From Phylloscopus collybita (lineage: Eukaryota; Chordata; Aves; Passeriformes; Phylloscopidae), in contig JAJNNQ010000075.1 of assembly GCA_027886175.1 (NCBI GenBank), forward strand, positions 55,923,001 to 55,987,000: a stretch of DNA of 64,000 bases, read 5' to 3'. Both the position numbers and the translations under genes were made by a program. Positions 48,263-60,688 of the stretch are shown here, piece after piece (within the stretch, counting starts at the first letter, position 1; each line of letters begins with the position of its first letter). A model generated the notes under the pieces. The model did not search any database. It had not been told where the DNA came from and saw only the letters and a program-made list of their open reading frames with translations.

Positions 48263-51200
48263 AAAAGCATCAGATATCTTGCTGCTTCTGAAAGACTACA
48301 AATCTTAGCTGTGAGTATAGTGAGGTTTCAATCAGTTTGCCTTTCTCCACGCCTTCAGTCTATCTGAGCAGTTTAGATTGCATCACATCTATCAGATGAG
48401 AAAGATGAAGAGTTTTGTTTCACTCTTTAACTCCAAATCTTTTGTGTTTTCTGAACTAGGAATATATGGTCAAAAAAAAGTAATTCCCAAGTAATTTCCA
48501 CAGTAAATTCTGTCTTCTCACAAGGAACTGTTACAATTTTTACTGCTGTTGAAATGTGCCAAGTACTTGGCTTTCCTGTATGAAACTTTAAAAACTTAAG
48601 GAATATTTGGAGAACTTGCTTGTTATTTAAAATGGATTCTATTCTTTCTTGTTTAGTGGCACTGGTGTATATGGGAAAAGGCATATACTTTTAATAGCCT
48701 CACAGTGCATAGTGATGCACAGACAATGGTGTTTATTTTGGCAAATCTTCTTGCCACTTCTTTTGGTAAGACCACGATGTTGCTAATCCCTCTTCTTTCT
48801 CATGGCTTCAATGTCAGAAAACCACTCAAGTGGTGTTGACTCAAGGCAAAAATCTTCTGGAATCATAACTGCTTGACCTTGAATTTTTTAGAACCCCAGC
48901 GTTTATAATGTGGGCATTTTTTCTACAGCAAAGCCTCTGAATATACAGAAGCAGATACCTTGCTTCTTATCAGCTTGACTTCCAGAGGCAGATGGAAGGG
49001 CAGTAACATTAAACCCATTGCAAAAGGTCTGCTGAGCATAGAATCAATCATTTTTTAGAGACAAGGAGAAAGGAATACTCAAAGCTGAGTTGATTTTAGG
49101 GACTGAACAATGTGAGGTAGGGGTTTTGTCAGTATTGTATCAGAAAATTATTTTAAATAATGGTATCATTTTGGTTTTGACAGTATGAGCTGTTACCTTC
49201 TCCTCTGCGCTGTCTCAAAGTGGCAAAAAGCAGCACATTTTTCTGGCACATAGCTTTCTTAATTAAGCACAATAAAATACTATTCTGTTTTAAAATAGGT
49301 CTCTAAAGATGCAGAACACTTTGGCTCTCCCCAGAAAGCCTGAGACTGTGATACCAGCCCACTGGGTGTGCTGGCTCAGAGCCTGTTTTTTTTTTTCTAA
49401 GCTCCTGCAGCTTTTAGTCCCTCATCTTGCTTATTGTCTTCAAGGCAGCTACTGGCAAGTCTGAGCTCTGGGTGGGCTGTAACCCCTATATTTCCATTAG
49501 AATCTCTGCAAATTAATAATCTGAGATGCATCTAATTGTTGGTAATCTTCATTTGCTAATGAAAACTTTTCTATAGAAAAACAAATCAGAATCCTCCATA
49601 TGCTTTTGTTACCACCTACCCATCACTACACCAGTGCTCCCAACACCTACAACAGCTGTAGAAATGTGTCCCATTCTGAAGCTCTATTGAAATATTTTGA
49701 AAAGCAAAACAGTTCCCTGAATAAAAGCATGTGATAACAAGCCTTTAAAGAAGAATTGTCCCTCTTCAGGAGGAAAGTGAAGCTTCTTGCTGTCACTGTA
49801 TCTGTTTCTGACATCTGCTCTAGTGGACAGAAACTTGTGACTTTGTGATTAGCAAGCAACATTTTAAAATTCTCTGTCACCATGAGAATTGTTTCAGTGG
49901 AAGTAAACTAATGAGAAGTCAGGGCTGATTAACTAACCTGAAAGGTAGTCTATAACTCAGTGAACCTACAGCAGACTTTAAAGCATGGGAATTCTTCTTC
50001 AAACCACAGGAAATTGCTTCTGCCCTAACAAGGAACATGCTATGATCTCAACTTGAGCCTTCCTGAAAATTACTGTGTGGAGGTTATTGCCATTAAGGGA
50101 TTTTTTGTGATTTTTTTTAATTAAGAATTATTAAATTCTGTTGTTTTGTTTTGGTTTTTTTTTCTTTATTCTGAAGTATATAATCAAGCAAGTAGAGAAG
50201 GTCTTTTAGCTCTGGATTCCAGCTGCTGGGTTTGACATGCTGACTTTCCCTGATACCTATGCTAAAAAAGTTGGTGGTGTGAGTCTTATTGTTATTGAGT
50301 TTTTTCTTTAGGTAGGTGTGCTGTCACTGTTTGTGTACTTACAGCTATGCCTGGGTGCATGTATCTGTTAAGATGCTCTTCTTCCTGCAAGCCTTATATC
50401 TGTAATATGACTGTAAGACAAGTGTCTGAACTGAGACAGGTGTTCTGAAATGCCCTTTAAACTCTCACAAAACTTGTAGATGTGATGCAGTGAGCAAAAA
50501 AAAAAAAAAAAGATGGTTATGCAGGACCAGCAATAAAATGAAATTGGAGGGCATGAGTACTGATTTAATCTAGAATTTTATGGTGCTGTTTTGGAAGTTG
50601 CTAGCATGATGAAGATTGTGCCTGAATAATAGCTGGCTTTCAAAAAGTGCTGTTCCTGATTTGTGCTAGTCAGGGACAGACCATATGGGGCCTTGATTTT
50701 TCCTTTAGTGATGACAGCAAAATACTAAGTGATACCAAACCCTGGGCATTTTATGCTTAGTGGCCCCTCCAGCACAGGTTTGTGTAAAACCTATTTTGTG
50801 ATCTAAATGACAGGATGTGATGAAAACTGATAAACTTTTAAGCCTAGTGCTAAATAAAATAAAATAAAATAAGATAAAATAAGGGGAGTTGAAAATATTA
50901 TGGAGACAAAGACAAGAGAGACAAATTAGAGCTGAGAGGTAATTTTGTGATTTGAGAATAGAGTGAGTTGTAACATAAGGGGCAAAATCACAGAGAAGTC
51001 TTAGAACTGCTGCTGTTAAACAAATGCATACACCCCCCAGGATACTGATATTTTTCTGTGTTCTCTTCAGTACAATGCCCCACTCTGTATAGAAGTAGAT
51101 GAATTGAAGGTGTTTCTTTTTTTCCAGGCATGCATGAACTGCAACTCTAGAGTCATTACAACCAAGAAACCTCTTCATTATTTCAGAGGTTATACTTTGG

Positions 51201-53544
51201 CTTTTTCTTCAGACTTTCACTATTCAAGTCCTGAGGAAAAGAGAGTTGGGTTATTTCAAAGTGTCTATCAGTTACTGTATTTCAAACTTCTGGTTTAGGG
51301 GTTTATCCATTCTTGTGGTTGTTTTGGCTCAAGTCACTATTTTTATTTCTTGAATGTCTTGTTTGTGTGATGGTTACCTTAATAAAACTCTTCTATACAC
51401 TTGCAGTATAAACAGGCTTTTTCTTCTGTATTTTTGTGTTTCAGCTTCTTTTGAGTGCAGTCAAAGCTGTGATAACCAAGTTTGGTCATAATTCTCCAAA
51501 AAAAGTTTTGCTTTGTTGAAATTGAAAGCCTGTCAGTGCCAAGTGGCAGTGTGGGTTTCTTCTAGGTTCATACATTTTTTTTTAAAATCTGTTTTCACCA
51601 TTTGTTGGTGTTGCTTTCTTTTCTTAAAAACAAACAAACAAAAAACAAACCAAACCAAACCAAAACAAAACAAAAAAACAAAAAACCCCAAAAACAACAA
51701 CAAAAAAACAAAAACAAAAAAACCCAACATCAACAACAAAAAAAAACCACAAAAAACCACCACAAACAAACAAACAAAAAACCCACATTGGTGTTATCGT
51801 TTGAAAAGGCACAAGTTCATTTCGTGTTTGTACTGAAAAAGCTTTTGGGCTATTTGCAAATTACTACTGATCATGAGTTGCGTTTTTCTCCTTAATAGTT
51901 TTCACAAGCAAAATCACTATGTGCTGAAAGAGTTTGACAGATATCAGTGGAATATTAGATGCAATTCATATTATTGTATCCTTTGGCAGTTAAGAAGCCT
52001 AGAGGTTTTGCATTAAAATTAACTCTGAAACTTTGAGACTTTGAGATGAAGCATCAGTGCTCATACTTGCTGTTATGACTAACAATACAAATGGCTATAT
52101 AAGCTGTAAAAACAAAGCTTAAAAATATTAGTATTGATATTTAAAAATAGCCAGATTGAAGTTCCTGCTTTTGCTGTTATTTTTGTGAAGATGAAGCTCC
52201 AGTATCATGGAGGTAGTGAAAGTGAAGAGTAGCTTCCTAAATACTGTTTGGGCACTGGAAAGAAGAATACAAAGTTCACATTTTGGGTGCAGAAAAATAA
52301 ACCAAAGTAGTTGAAACTATTCTGAAACATGGTGTATTTCACTGTTAAGGTGTCAGGGTTTGTTATATGAAAATGTAGGACCCTCGCTTTTCTATTTTCT
52401 GGTTTTGTTTGTTTATGTAGAGAGAGAAAGGGAAACCTGCACTCTCCATAAAGCATATGGCTCATTGGACATCAGATGCATGCTCTCACTTCCATATGGA
52501 ACACAATGTCTGAGATCTAAAAAAGAATAAGAAGACTGGCATTACATGAAGTTAAATATGTTTCTCTTGTTTCTTACATTCTTACATTCTTCCCTTTTTA
52601 TCACAATTTTTGAAACACTACCGCTTTCAGGACAAAGTTCAGTCTGAGTCATGGTAATGTTAAAATTTACTTAGAATGCATATTCTTTTGTTCTGGACAA
52701 ATGGTTTCCTTTTCATTAATAATGACTTTTAGTTTGTTGGTTTTTTTGGTTTGGTTTTCTTTTATTTTTTTCATTTTGCCTATAAATAGGCATCTCTGTC
52801 CTGTCTGTAACATATATAAAGTAGAAGTATTTGGATTCTGCCTCTCATTGCTCTTGGTGGCCAGTTGATCCTCATTTTTCTTGGTTATCTGTCTGAATTA
52901 CAGTACACAAACTGGTAATATGTATTCCTGGCAAATGGAATGAATGCAGAAAATCATGCTCCATCTTCAAGACATAGCTGTTGATGGAACAGGTTCTACA
53001 CTGTTGTTTTCCAGCCTTTTCAGTCATTTCTAGGTTATTGATTGACTGCGGACTTTGTTCTAAAGTTATTTAGCATTTAAAAGATGTTTTGGGTAGACAA
53101 ACTCATATATATATTTATATATTTTAGTAGAATGCTAAATTTGAAAACAGTAGACACAAAATGATCACCATCTTTTCAGCACTTCTTCCCTGAGCAGGTC
53201 CCTGAGCTAGGAATGCTGCTGCATTCTCAGTTTATAGGGCAAATATGGGACAGGAAGGAAATAAGGTTAACTTCCAACAGGAGCATGCACAGGTGATGTG
53301 ACAAAATAGGTAGGAAAGCATTTCTAAATGCAGGAAAGGTAAATTTGCTCTAAGACTGCAATATGGGAAACCTTAAAGTTCAGATTTTGAAATTCAAAAC
53401 CTTTGGAGGCTGAAATTTGTTTTCCTTCCCTAAATTTTGGTTATGTAGTTGTGTAAATTGCAGAGGTGATAAGGATTCAGTTGTCCTGTTCACATACTGT
53501 AAACTTGTCTGGAGACTCTTTAATAATGTCTAACATAGTGGATC
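48263..53544 (+). other. DOK6 intron 3, unique stretch with low-complexity tracts
   Basis: No exon was recognised. Contains an A run at about 50496-50511, (AAAAT)n near 50851-50884 and the A/C-rich tract at 51626-51787. The 157-codon minus-strand frame at 50705-51178 runs through the AAAAT repeat and shows no domain. Confidence 0.55.
51626..51787. repeat. A/C-rich (CAAA)n-like low-complexity tract
   Basis: About 160 bp of A with interspersed C, forming CAAA, CCAAA and CAACAA units. It produces long but meaningless frames on both strands. Confidence 0.9.
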
Positions 53545-53730
53545 TGGATAGGTGCTCTCCATGATATTTGGAAAGTCATGGCAGCCAAGTCAAGTCCCAG
53601 GTGACTGGAGGAGAAAAGAAACATTGTATCCATCTTTCAAAAAGGTGGAAATGAGGACCCTGGTAACTGCTGAGCACCCAAGCCATCCTGTGATCCTAAA
53701 TAGACCAGTATTATTCTTTTGTCCTGGACA
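53545..53730 (+). mobile_element. CR1 LINE ORF2 scrap (start of the RT domain), sense +
   Basis: The frame starting at 53552 reads GKSWQPSQVPGDWRRKETLY followed by PSFKKVEMRTLV. This is the CR1 block that normally reads like SWxSxxVPxDWKKGxxxPIFKKG. About 190 bp survive. Confidence 0.88.
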
Positions 53731-55379
53731 AATATGTTGAAGTGTAGACACTATAAGTGCTTTCCTTATCACAGTTTTACTTGAAGGTATTGAAATTTAT
53801 GTGAAATATAAACTGCTCCCATAGGAACAAAAACCAGAGTAGATAGCTAAGATAATGATGAATTATCTATTTTAGAATGCATGTACAACTTCTTGAGAGT
53901 AAAAGATTAGGGGAAAAAAAAAAAAAATTCCTGCCTGCAGAAACTGGACAAGCTCAGAAAACAAAGAGAAGAGATCAAGAAGATTTCAGCTTCATCTGGT
54001 AGATGGTGCAAAGTCAGCACCATCTTGTATAGTGAATTTAGATTGACTGGGAGAAATGCATGGATCTCAGTGCCTCTGCCCTAAACGTTCAACATATAGT
54101 TGCCTTTCCAAGTAAGCATGGAGTGGGGGTGGGTTAGTGATGCTGAAGTCTAGGATTTCAGGCATGTGAGGTTACTGAATTGTTTTTTGGACTTTAATAG
54201 AAAGTGTCTTAGTTGCTCACTTGTCGGTTTGGATTTTGGTACTGGGTAGGGGGGTTGTAAGCTGTTAAAAATCAATGAACCTTTCAGTATCTGCAAACTC
54301 TATGTTTTATACTAGAACAAAGCATGTATAAGTAAGATGACAGAAGCCCATAAAAATGCAGAACTAACAACATGGTCTAATGTTTGGTTAAAAAAAAAAA
54401 AAAGTTTTCCTTAGCCTCTTGCTGTTTACCTTAAACTGAAATCTGAAAATGCTAATATGTTGTGCATCTCTGGACAACAGGATTTGTTTCTGATCTCATT
54501 TTGAGATTCTTCCTGGTTTTGATAAAAGTACTGTGCCATAAAGAGCTTCTAGTCCTATGAAACAAAGATATGGAAGTCCTTTTGTATAATTCATGCCATA
54601 AATTAAGTTAGAATAATTTTTAATCATATTGTGAGCGTGAAAGTCCAAAGGTACTTCCTCTCTTGTAAACACATTTTGTTAGAAGATAAAGCAATAAGAC
54701 ACAACCTACTTTAACATGCCTCCATGCTATCTACATCTGGTTTTTAAAAATTTTGGCCTGCTCTACACTGCCAAAAGGCATTTACATTCACATAATTAAA
54801 GGATTACAGAAAACAGTCAGAGAATCTTGATGAGTTTTGTGCATAAAATTTCCTCATATTCTGAGTTTTAATTGGTGGTTTGCAGATGAAGGACTGGGAT
54901 AACTTCATTAACTGGATGACGAGTGTGTCAAAGTCTGGAAAAGAATCTCAGGCAGAGGACTTTTCTCTATATTAAACATTGACTATAGATACATATATGT
55001 GGATATAGAATCTAATTTTACTGACATATCCACATATGGGATTGTAATATGGAGTCATGCCATGAAACAACACATTGTGCTTGAAAAGAATGAAGTTTAC
55101 AAGCAAACTTTTTGTCTTCATTTTAAAATTACTTTTCAAGCACCCATGTTACTAAACACTCTGATGTTTGTAGAACAGACCACAATAAGTATTTGTTTCT
55201 GTACACTAAGCAAGGTAATTTCTTAGTTTCTTTCCACAACATTAAAGGCTGTGGGATTTTCTAGAAGACTTTTTGCCATCCTCATTGTACTTAAGGTTGC
55301 TATTTCCACATGCTGCTCAGCTTTTTAGGTATCTTACTCTGATTTTATTAGGCTGATCATAGGAGTGAATTCTTAACAA
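53731..55379 (+). other. DOK6 intron 3, unique stretch
   Basis: AT-rich, with short A runs near 53916-53928 and 54390-54403. No exon or repeat recognised. Confidence 0.55.
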
Positions 55380-55545
55380 ACAACACATTTGAACTTCCAG
55401 GGATGGTGATTCCATTTCCCTGGGAAGCCTATTCCGCTGCCTGACCACCATTTCAGTGAAGAAATTTTTCCTAATATGTAATCTGAACCTCCTCTGGTGC
55501 AACTTGAGGCCATTTCCTGGTGGATTGTGTCTTGCCCCTTTAGGT
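55380..55545 (-). mobile_element. CR1 LINE 3' fragment, antisense
   Basis: The + strand reads CTTCCAGGGATGGTGATTCC, CTGACCACCATTTCAGTGAA, GAAATTTTTCCTAATATG, TCTGAACCTCCTCTGGTGCA and ACTTGAGGCCATTTCCTGG, the standard reverse complement of the CR1 3' region. Confidence 0.93.
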
Positions 55546-56704
55546 TTGTTTTTTTTAACATAATTAAAAGAAACAAAAGTATATCAGGAGTTTGATACCT
55601 GGTTGAAAAGAGAATGGCATAGTGCATATAGTTGAAGCTACAGCAAAAGCCTGTCTTTTCCATCTTGGTTAGTCTGTTCCATTATGCATGTAGTGTTCTT
55701 TAATTGAGTAATTTGTTATAAGGGCCTCTGCTGTGGTGGGTCTTTGGAAAGAAAGAAAAAAAAAAAGTAAATGAGGCTTTTAAGGTATTTTAAGTAAGTG
55801 TGTTTTGTTTGGTTTTTTTTTTTTTTTTTTTTGTAAAGCCAGGAGAAATGGATTGAATTTCTTTCCTAGACTGATACTTCCTAGCACCCAGCACTACAAA
55901 ACATAATAGTGTATATTTGTATGCTTTCAAATCTATAACTTCCTGTGTTCTGAAGACTGCAATTATAAATAGATTTTTAAAGTGTTCTTGTAGAGGGGAA
56001 ATTCAAACAAGACATTTTCCTTCAAAATTCAGGCAAGACTACAAAGCTTGATCATCAGAGTAGTTACTCTTCCCCAGTCTTAAGCTGCTGACCCCCATCA
56101 ACATGATACAACTGCACCTGATGCTGAGGTTGTGGATTCTTCAGCAGCCTTCCAGGCAGACAGGCAGCGAGATGGGTAGCTTTCTGACAGTGCCTTTAGG
56201 TCTTGATGCATCTGGATTTACTCAGAAAAATCTCAGCCAGCTCTAAGAATAGCACATTTTAGAGCAAATCATCACTTGTCTTGAGACTTATCCTTGAAAC
56301 TGTGCAGAAACGTTAGCACCTTGTTAAGGTGTGTCATCTGCAAAGGGTTGTAGCTTTCATTGCCTGATGATGAGAAGAGTCAATAAAGAATTAGTTTTTT
56401 GGTTATGTCTTCATGTCTAGATATAACCAAGTCTTGGCTGCAAGCCAGCTCTAGTCTGCAAATAGTGCAGCTTTATGTTAGGAAAGCATCATGTCTTTGC
56501 AAATTCCCTATGCTTCTCATCTGGTTTGCAGTAATCAGTAAAAAACATGATTGTCTGCTCTTACTAGGGAACATGCTGACAGACCTGCAAGGAGACAGGG
56601 CATATTCAGTGGCAATATCCAGGCTGTATTGTTAGATAAAATAAATCTGCACTACCTCTGTTTGCAGTATTCATATCTGGAACACAGAGAATATGTGGTT
56701 ATGT
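55546..56704 (+). other. DOK6 intron 3, unique stretch before the third LTR
   Basis: Contains a T run at 55813-55832. No exon recognised. Confidence 0.55.
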
Positions 56705-57636
56705 TGTAGTGATTTGACCTTGGCTAGCTGAAAAGTGCACAGTAAGCTGCTCTCTCACTTCCTCTACTCAGCAGGACAGGAGGAGAAGACACAATAAAAA
56801 TTTAATGAGTGAATTTAAGTACAGGGAGTTGTTTGTGAAGTACCAAAATAGGCAAAACAGACTTAGGCTATCTAGCAACAGAGTAGGATAGTGAGAAGCA
56901 AAAAAAAAAAAAAAAAAAAAAAGCATGTGAAAATACCTTTCCCCCACCTCTTCCTTCACAGGCTCAACTTCACTCCCAGCTCTTTCCCCGAGCAGCACAA
57001 GGGGATGGAGAATGAGGCTTGCAGTCAATTCATAACATTTTGTCTCTGTTGCTCCTACCTTACGTTTTTTCCCTGCTCCAGCGTGGGATCTTTCCCATTG
57101 TATACAGTCCTTCTCAGACATGCTCCTGCATGGATTCCTCTCCATGGGCTGCAGCTGCTGCCAGGAGCCTGCTCCTACACAGGCTCTACACAGGTTCTGC
57201 ACAGGCTGCAGCTTCCTTAGTGCATGTGCCCCTGCTGTAGCATGGGGCTTACATGGGCTGCAGGTGGATCTCTGCTCCATGGTGCTTCTCCATGGGCTGC
57301 AGGGGCACAAACTGCATCACCAGACTTCACCCCAGACTGCAGGGGTCAGCTCTGGCACCTGGAGCACATCCTCCCACTCCTTCTTTCACACTGGTGTCTG
57401 CAGGGCTGTTTCTCTCACGTTTTCCTTCCTATCATACATTACCATACCTTAAATGTCTTTTCACAGAGGCACTACCAACACTGCTGATGGGCTCAGCTTT
57501 GGCTGGATGCAAGTCTGTCTTGGAGCTGGCTGGAATTGTCTCTGTTCAACGTTAGGGCATCTTCTGCTGTTTTCTTACAGAAATCACTTCTCCAACACAC
57601 CTCACTACCAAAACCTTGCCATATAAACCCAGTACA
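56705..57636 (-). mobile_element. Large solo ERV LTR (about 930 bp), sense minus
   Basis: The + strand edge reads TGTAGTGATTTGACCTTGGC and the far edge reads CTACCAAAACCTTGCCATAT then AACCCAGTACA. On the minus strand the element therefore starts TGTACTGGGTTTATATGGCA. Between the edges lie the repeated 'catgggctgcag' blocks, TGGTGTCTGCAGGGCTGTTT, CTCTCACGTTTTCC, CACAGAGGCACTACCA and GTCTTGGAGCTGGCTGGAAT, in the order I remember for a widespread bird LTR. The sense orientation is inferred. The flanks show no clear target-site duplication. A 23-base A run lies inside at 56900-56922. A 180-codon minus-strand frame here is LTR sequence, not a gene. Confidence 0.82.
56900..56922. repeat. Poly-A run of 23 inside the LTR
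   Basis: The run sits where related LTRs, as remembered, have a shorter A-rich segment. Confidence 0.95.
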
Positions 57637-57736
57637 TCTATTAAAAAATATTAGCGCATCAAGGAATTGTTAGCAAGTTTAAGATAACCCTATGTGATTG
57701 TGTATCACTTTCTCTTTCTTTCTTTTTCTTTCTTCA

Positions 57737-58071
57737 TCCTTTCCTTTCCTTTCCTTTCCTTTCCTTTCCTTTCCTTTCCTTTCCTTTCCTTTCCTTTCCT
57801 TTCCTTTCCTTTCCTTTCCTTTCCTTTCCTTTCCTTTCCTTTCCTTTCCTTTCCTTTCCTTTCCTTTCCTTTCCTTTCCTTTCCTTTCCTTTCCTTTCCT
57901 TTCCTTTCCTTTCCTTTCCTTTCCTTTCCTTTCCTTTCCTTTCCTTTCCTCTCCTTCTCCTTCTCCTTCTCCTTCTCCTTCTCCTTCTCCTTCTCCTTCT
58001 CCTTCTCCTTCTCCTTCTCCTTCTCCTTCTCCTTCTCCTTCTCCTTTCTTCTTCCTTTCCTTCTCCTTCCT
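57737..58071. repeat. 335-bp uninterrupted pyrimidine tract: (CCTTT)n then (CTCCTT)n
   Basis: From 57738 to 57950 the + strand is a pure pentanucleotide repeat of about 42 copies. From 57951 to about 58045 it is a hexanucleotide repeat of about 16 copies. Pyrimidines then continue to 58071; the bounding purines are A at 57736 and G at 58072. All long open frames here are repeat translations. Confidence 0.97.
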
Positions 58072-58397
58072 GCCTTCCATCATTCCTTATTTTTTTCAGT
58101 ATTGGGACCAGCAGTACAAAGGCTCTCAGGTTTTTAGCATCACTCACTCAAGCTCCTAATCTTTTCAGTATTCTCTTCTGGAAAGTATTGTTATGGGACA
58201 TTACTGCCTTGGTACTAATCTGCCTGTGGAGACATGCATAGGTGGTGAAATTCTACACTGTTTTCTTTTCTCCACTTTAAAAATTTCTCTAAAGATTATA
58301 GAAGATACAATTACTTAACTCAAGCTATTGTGTTTGGGCATGTTTCTACTTCCTTTCCCTTCAGGATTAATGTAAAACCCTGTTTGATATCCACAAG

Positions 58398-58423
58398 TTT
58401 GCTAACACTGGAGTGTTAGCAAA
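58398..58423. repeat. Perfect 12-bp inverted repeat with a 2-base centre
   Basis: TTTGCTAACACT and AGTGTTAGCAAA are exact reverse complements around GG. Confidence 0.92.
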
Positions 58424-60648
58424 TCCAGGTATCAGCTGAGATAAAAAAGCTTCTGATCATCTACACAGAATATAGGTCAGATCTCCTGGGATTTGTGAAT
58501 ATGTATCACCTCATAAAATTAGATGATTTCTGCAGTTTCTGACCTCTCCTGAGAACAGAATACATTTAGTGACAGCACAAAAATCATGACATTAATTTAT
58601 AGATTGAATTTGGAGTATTGACAAATGATGTATGGTTGGCTGAGCCTGGGGAGCTTTCAGTGAAGAACATGATAATTTACTGCTCCAAACCTAAAACACA
58701 CAATCTATTTTTCATTCTCTGTCACTATTCAGCTTGCATTACATTTGGCTACTTATGGTGTGTAAGGTATATGGGACTGTTGGCAGGTTAACTGTTTCAA
58801 ATCTTTTGAAACACTTTTGTCACTGAATGAAAGCAACCTGAGAAGAATAGTGTGTGTAAAAGAGCACAGAAATTTTTGTGAGCTACTAATGCGCACTTCA
58901 CCATGTATTCAGCATTGGATATTCTACTTTGTGTAGAGTCTAGGCATGGAAACCTTGGGCAAATTTGTGTATATTAAAAAAAACAAACAAACAAAAAAAA
59001 ACCCACAAAACCACAAAACCAGACCATAGCTAAATAATCTAAAGGTAAGCACTTGGTGTTCACTGTCCATCCATCTTCAGAACATTTTGAGAGGTTGCCA
59101 CAGCCTCTAGTGGTATCAGCATTAGCACAGCCCCATGGGCTGTTGAGCAATCGGAACGACCACTGCAGCCAGGGTGATCAGTAAAGCTTCTACAATGGCA
59201 TTTCACTGCTGTCTAGTGTTGAAAACTAAAACAATTTTAAGACTGAACCGTGTGTTGGAGTGCTGCAGCTGTGTAGTGATAGGCAAAGACAAGGTTTTAT
59301 GTGACTCTTGTAAGATTTTTCTAGAGCTGTCCCAGTTTTAATACCTGCAGAGCAAAGCTGCTTAATGCGTTGTCACAGCCCATTCAGTTTTTTAATCTCT
59401 CAACCAATATATAAGGGGAAAACATATTAAACCATGACTTACCCTTAAGAACATAAGTAAATAATTTTCAGGTAGAAATAACTCTGAATTTCAATAATTC
59501 AAGTTGTTCACTTTTCCTGTGTATTTTAACAGACTGCCACAGATACGGTAGATATGCAAATGAATCACTAGTACACCAGTTGCAGATATTCCAGTTACTA
59601 ACTAGTGTATTCCCAGACAGCTGAGATTCCTCTGTTTACAGTAATTGATGATCCTGGGTGTAAGTTCCAAGCAAGGCAGCAATAAATTTCTCAGACAGGA
59701 GTTATCCTTTTCTCTGGTAAATAATTTCAGAATGGTGCTTGCTTGGTGACAGTGTGAATTTGTCTGTCGCTTTACAAAGTTCTTCGCTGGCCAAACCTCT
59801 CAGTAGTTTAGCAGTTGGTTTCAGTTTCAAGGGAAAAAAATGAATCCTGTATCTGAAGTTTATATTCCATAAATAAAACATGAAATCAATATTACATCTG
59901 TTACTGACAATTTTGACTGGACTTAGAAATTGAAATAATCAAATCAGAGAATTTTCTGTGGGCATATAAAATAAATATGTCTAATAAATGTAAAATTAAA
60001 GATAATTTGAATGTGCTAATAGACAAGCCTCTAGATAATTAAGTTAACCTGTCTAGGAAAGACAGATATGTGTTAAGTATGTTCCTATAAAAATGAATCC
60101 AGTAAGAATGACAAAATATCTTACTGTGTAGCTTCTGCTTTATATTTTAAACATCAACAATATTACCATGATAAGTTTGTTTAAATGTTTAAGGAGGTTA
60201 GCCTAAACCTTGCTATAGCTATAGCTTACAATCACCTTGCTGAAAAAATAAGAAGGGAATTAAATAGACAGCCTGACATTTATCTCTGCGTTTCTCTCTA
60301 GTGATGGAAATGAATTAATGCAGGAAGCTCAAAAAGCCAATGTAATTTCAAAATGTTTCTGCTCAGTGACAGTGTGAATCTTTAACAAGTTTGGTACAAT
60401 GTCCATGACATCTCTGTGATGCAAGAAGCAGTGCTCCCAGCATATGTCACTGGATATAGCAGCACTCTCCTGCTAATAAATGCTGTCCTTGCTGCTGGTA
60501 CTCATCAGCAATAAAGTAGAAATCAGCAATATTCAGATATGTATGTAATCTCTACCTTATATTTGTCTTACAATATTTCCAGTGTGTTCTGGGTATAAAA
60601 AGTTTTCCTCTCATATGGAATTTCATATTGACAATCATACATTTTTTT

Positions 60649-60688
60649 TCTGGGAAGAGTTTATTATTTCTGAGAAGTGTTTATTATT
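60649..60688. repeat. Tandem duplication of 20 bp
   Basis: TCTGGGAAGAGTTTATTATT is followed directly by TCTGAGAAGTGTTTATTATT, with two mismatches. Confidence 0.9.

Noticed and set aside
50705..51178. 157-codon minus-strand frame, the longest outside transposons
   Set aside because: It runs through an (AAAAT)n microsatellite, which supplies part of its hydrophobic run. No domain, splice sites or homologue is recognisable.
51513..51895. Lysine/asparagine/threonine-rich frames of about 100 codons
   Set aside because: They are translations of the A/C-rich low-complexity tract.
56768..57310. 180-codon minus-strand open frame
   Set aside because: It is the repetitive body of the LTR at 56705-57636 and contains the translated poly-A run; not a gene.
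57679..58159. Several frames of 134-153 codons on both strands
   Set aside because: They are translations of the pyrimidine repeat (FPFLS or KERKG units and SPSPS).
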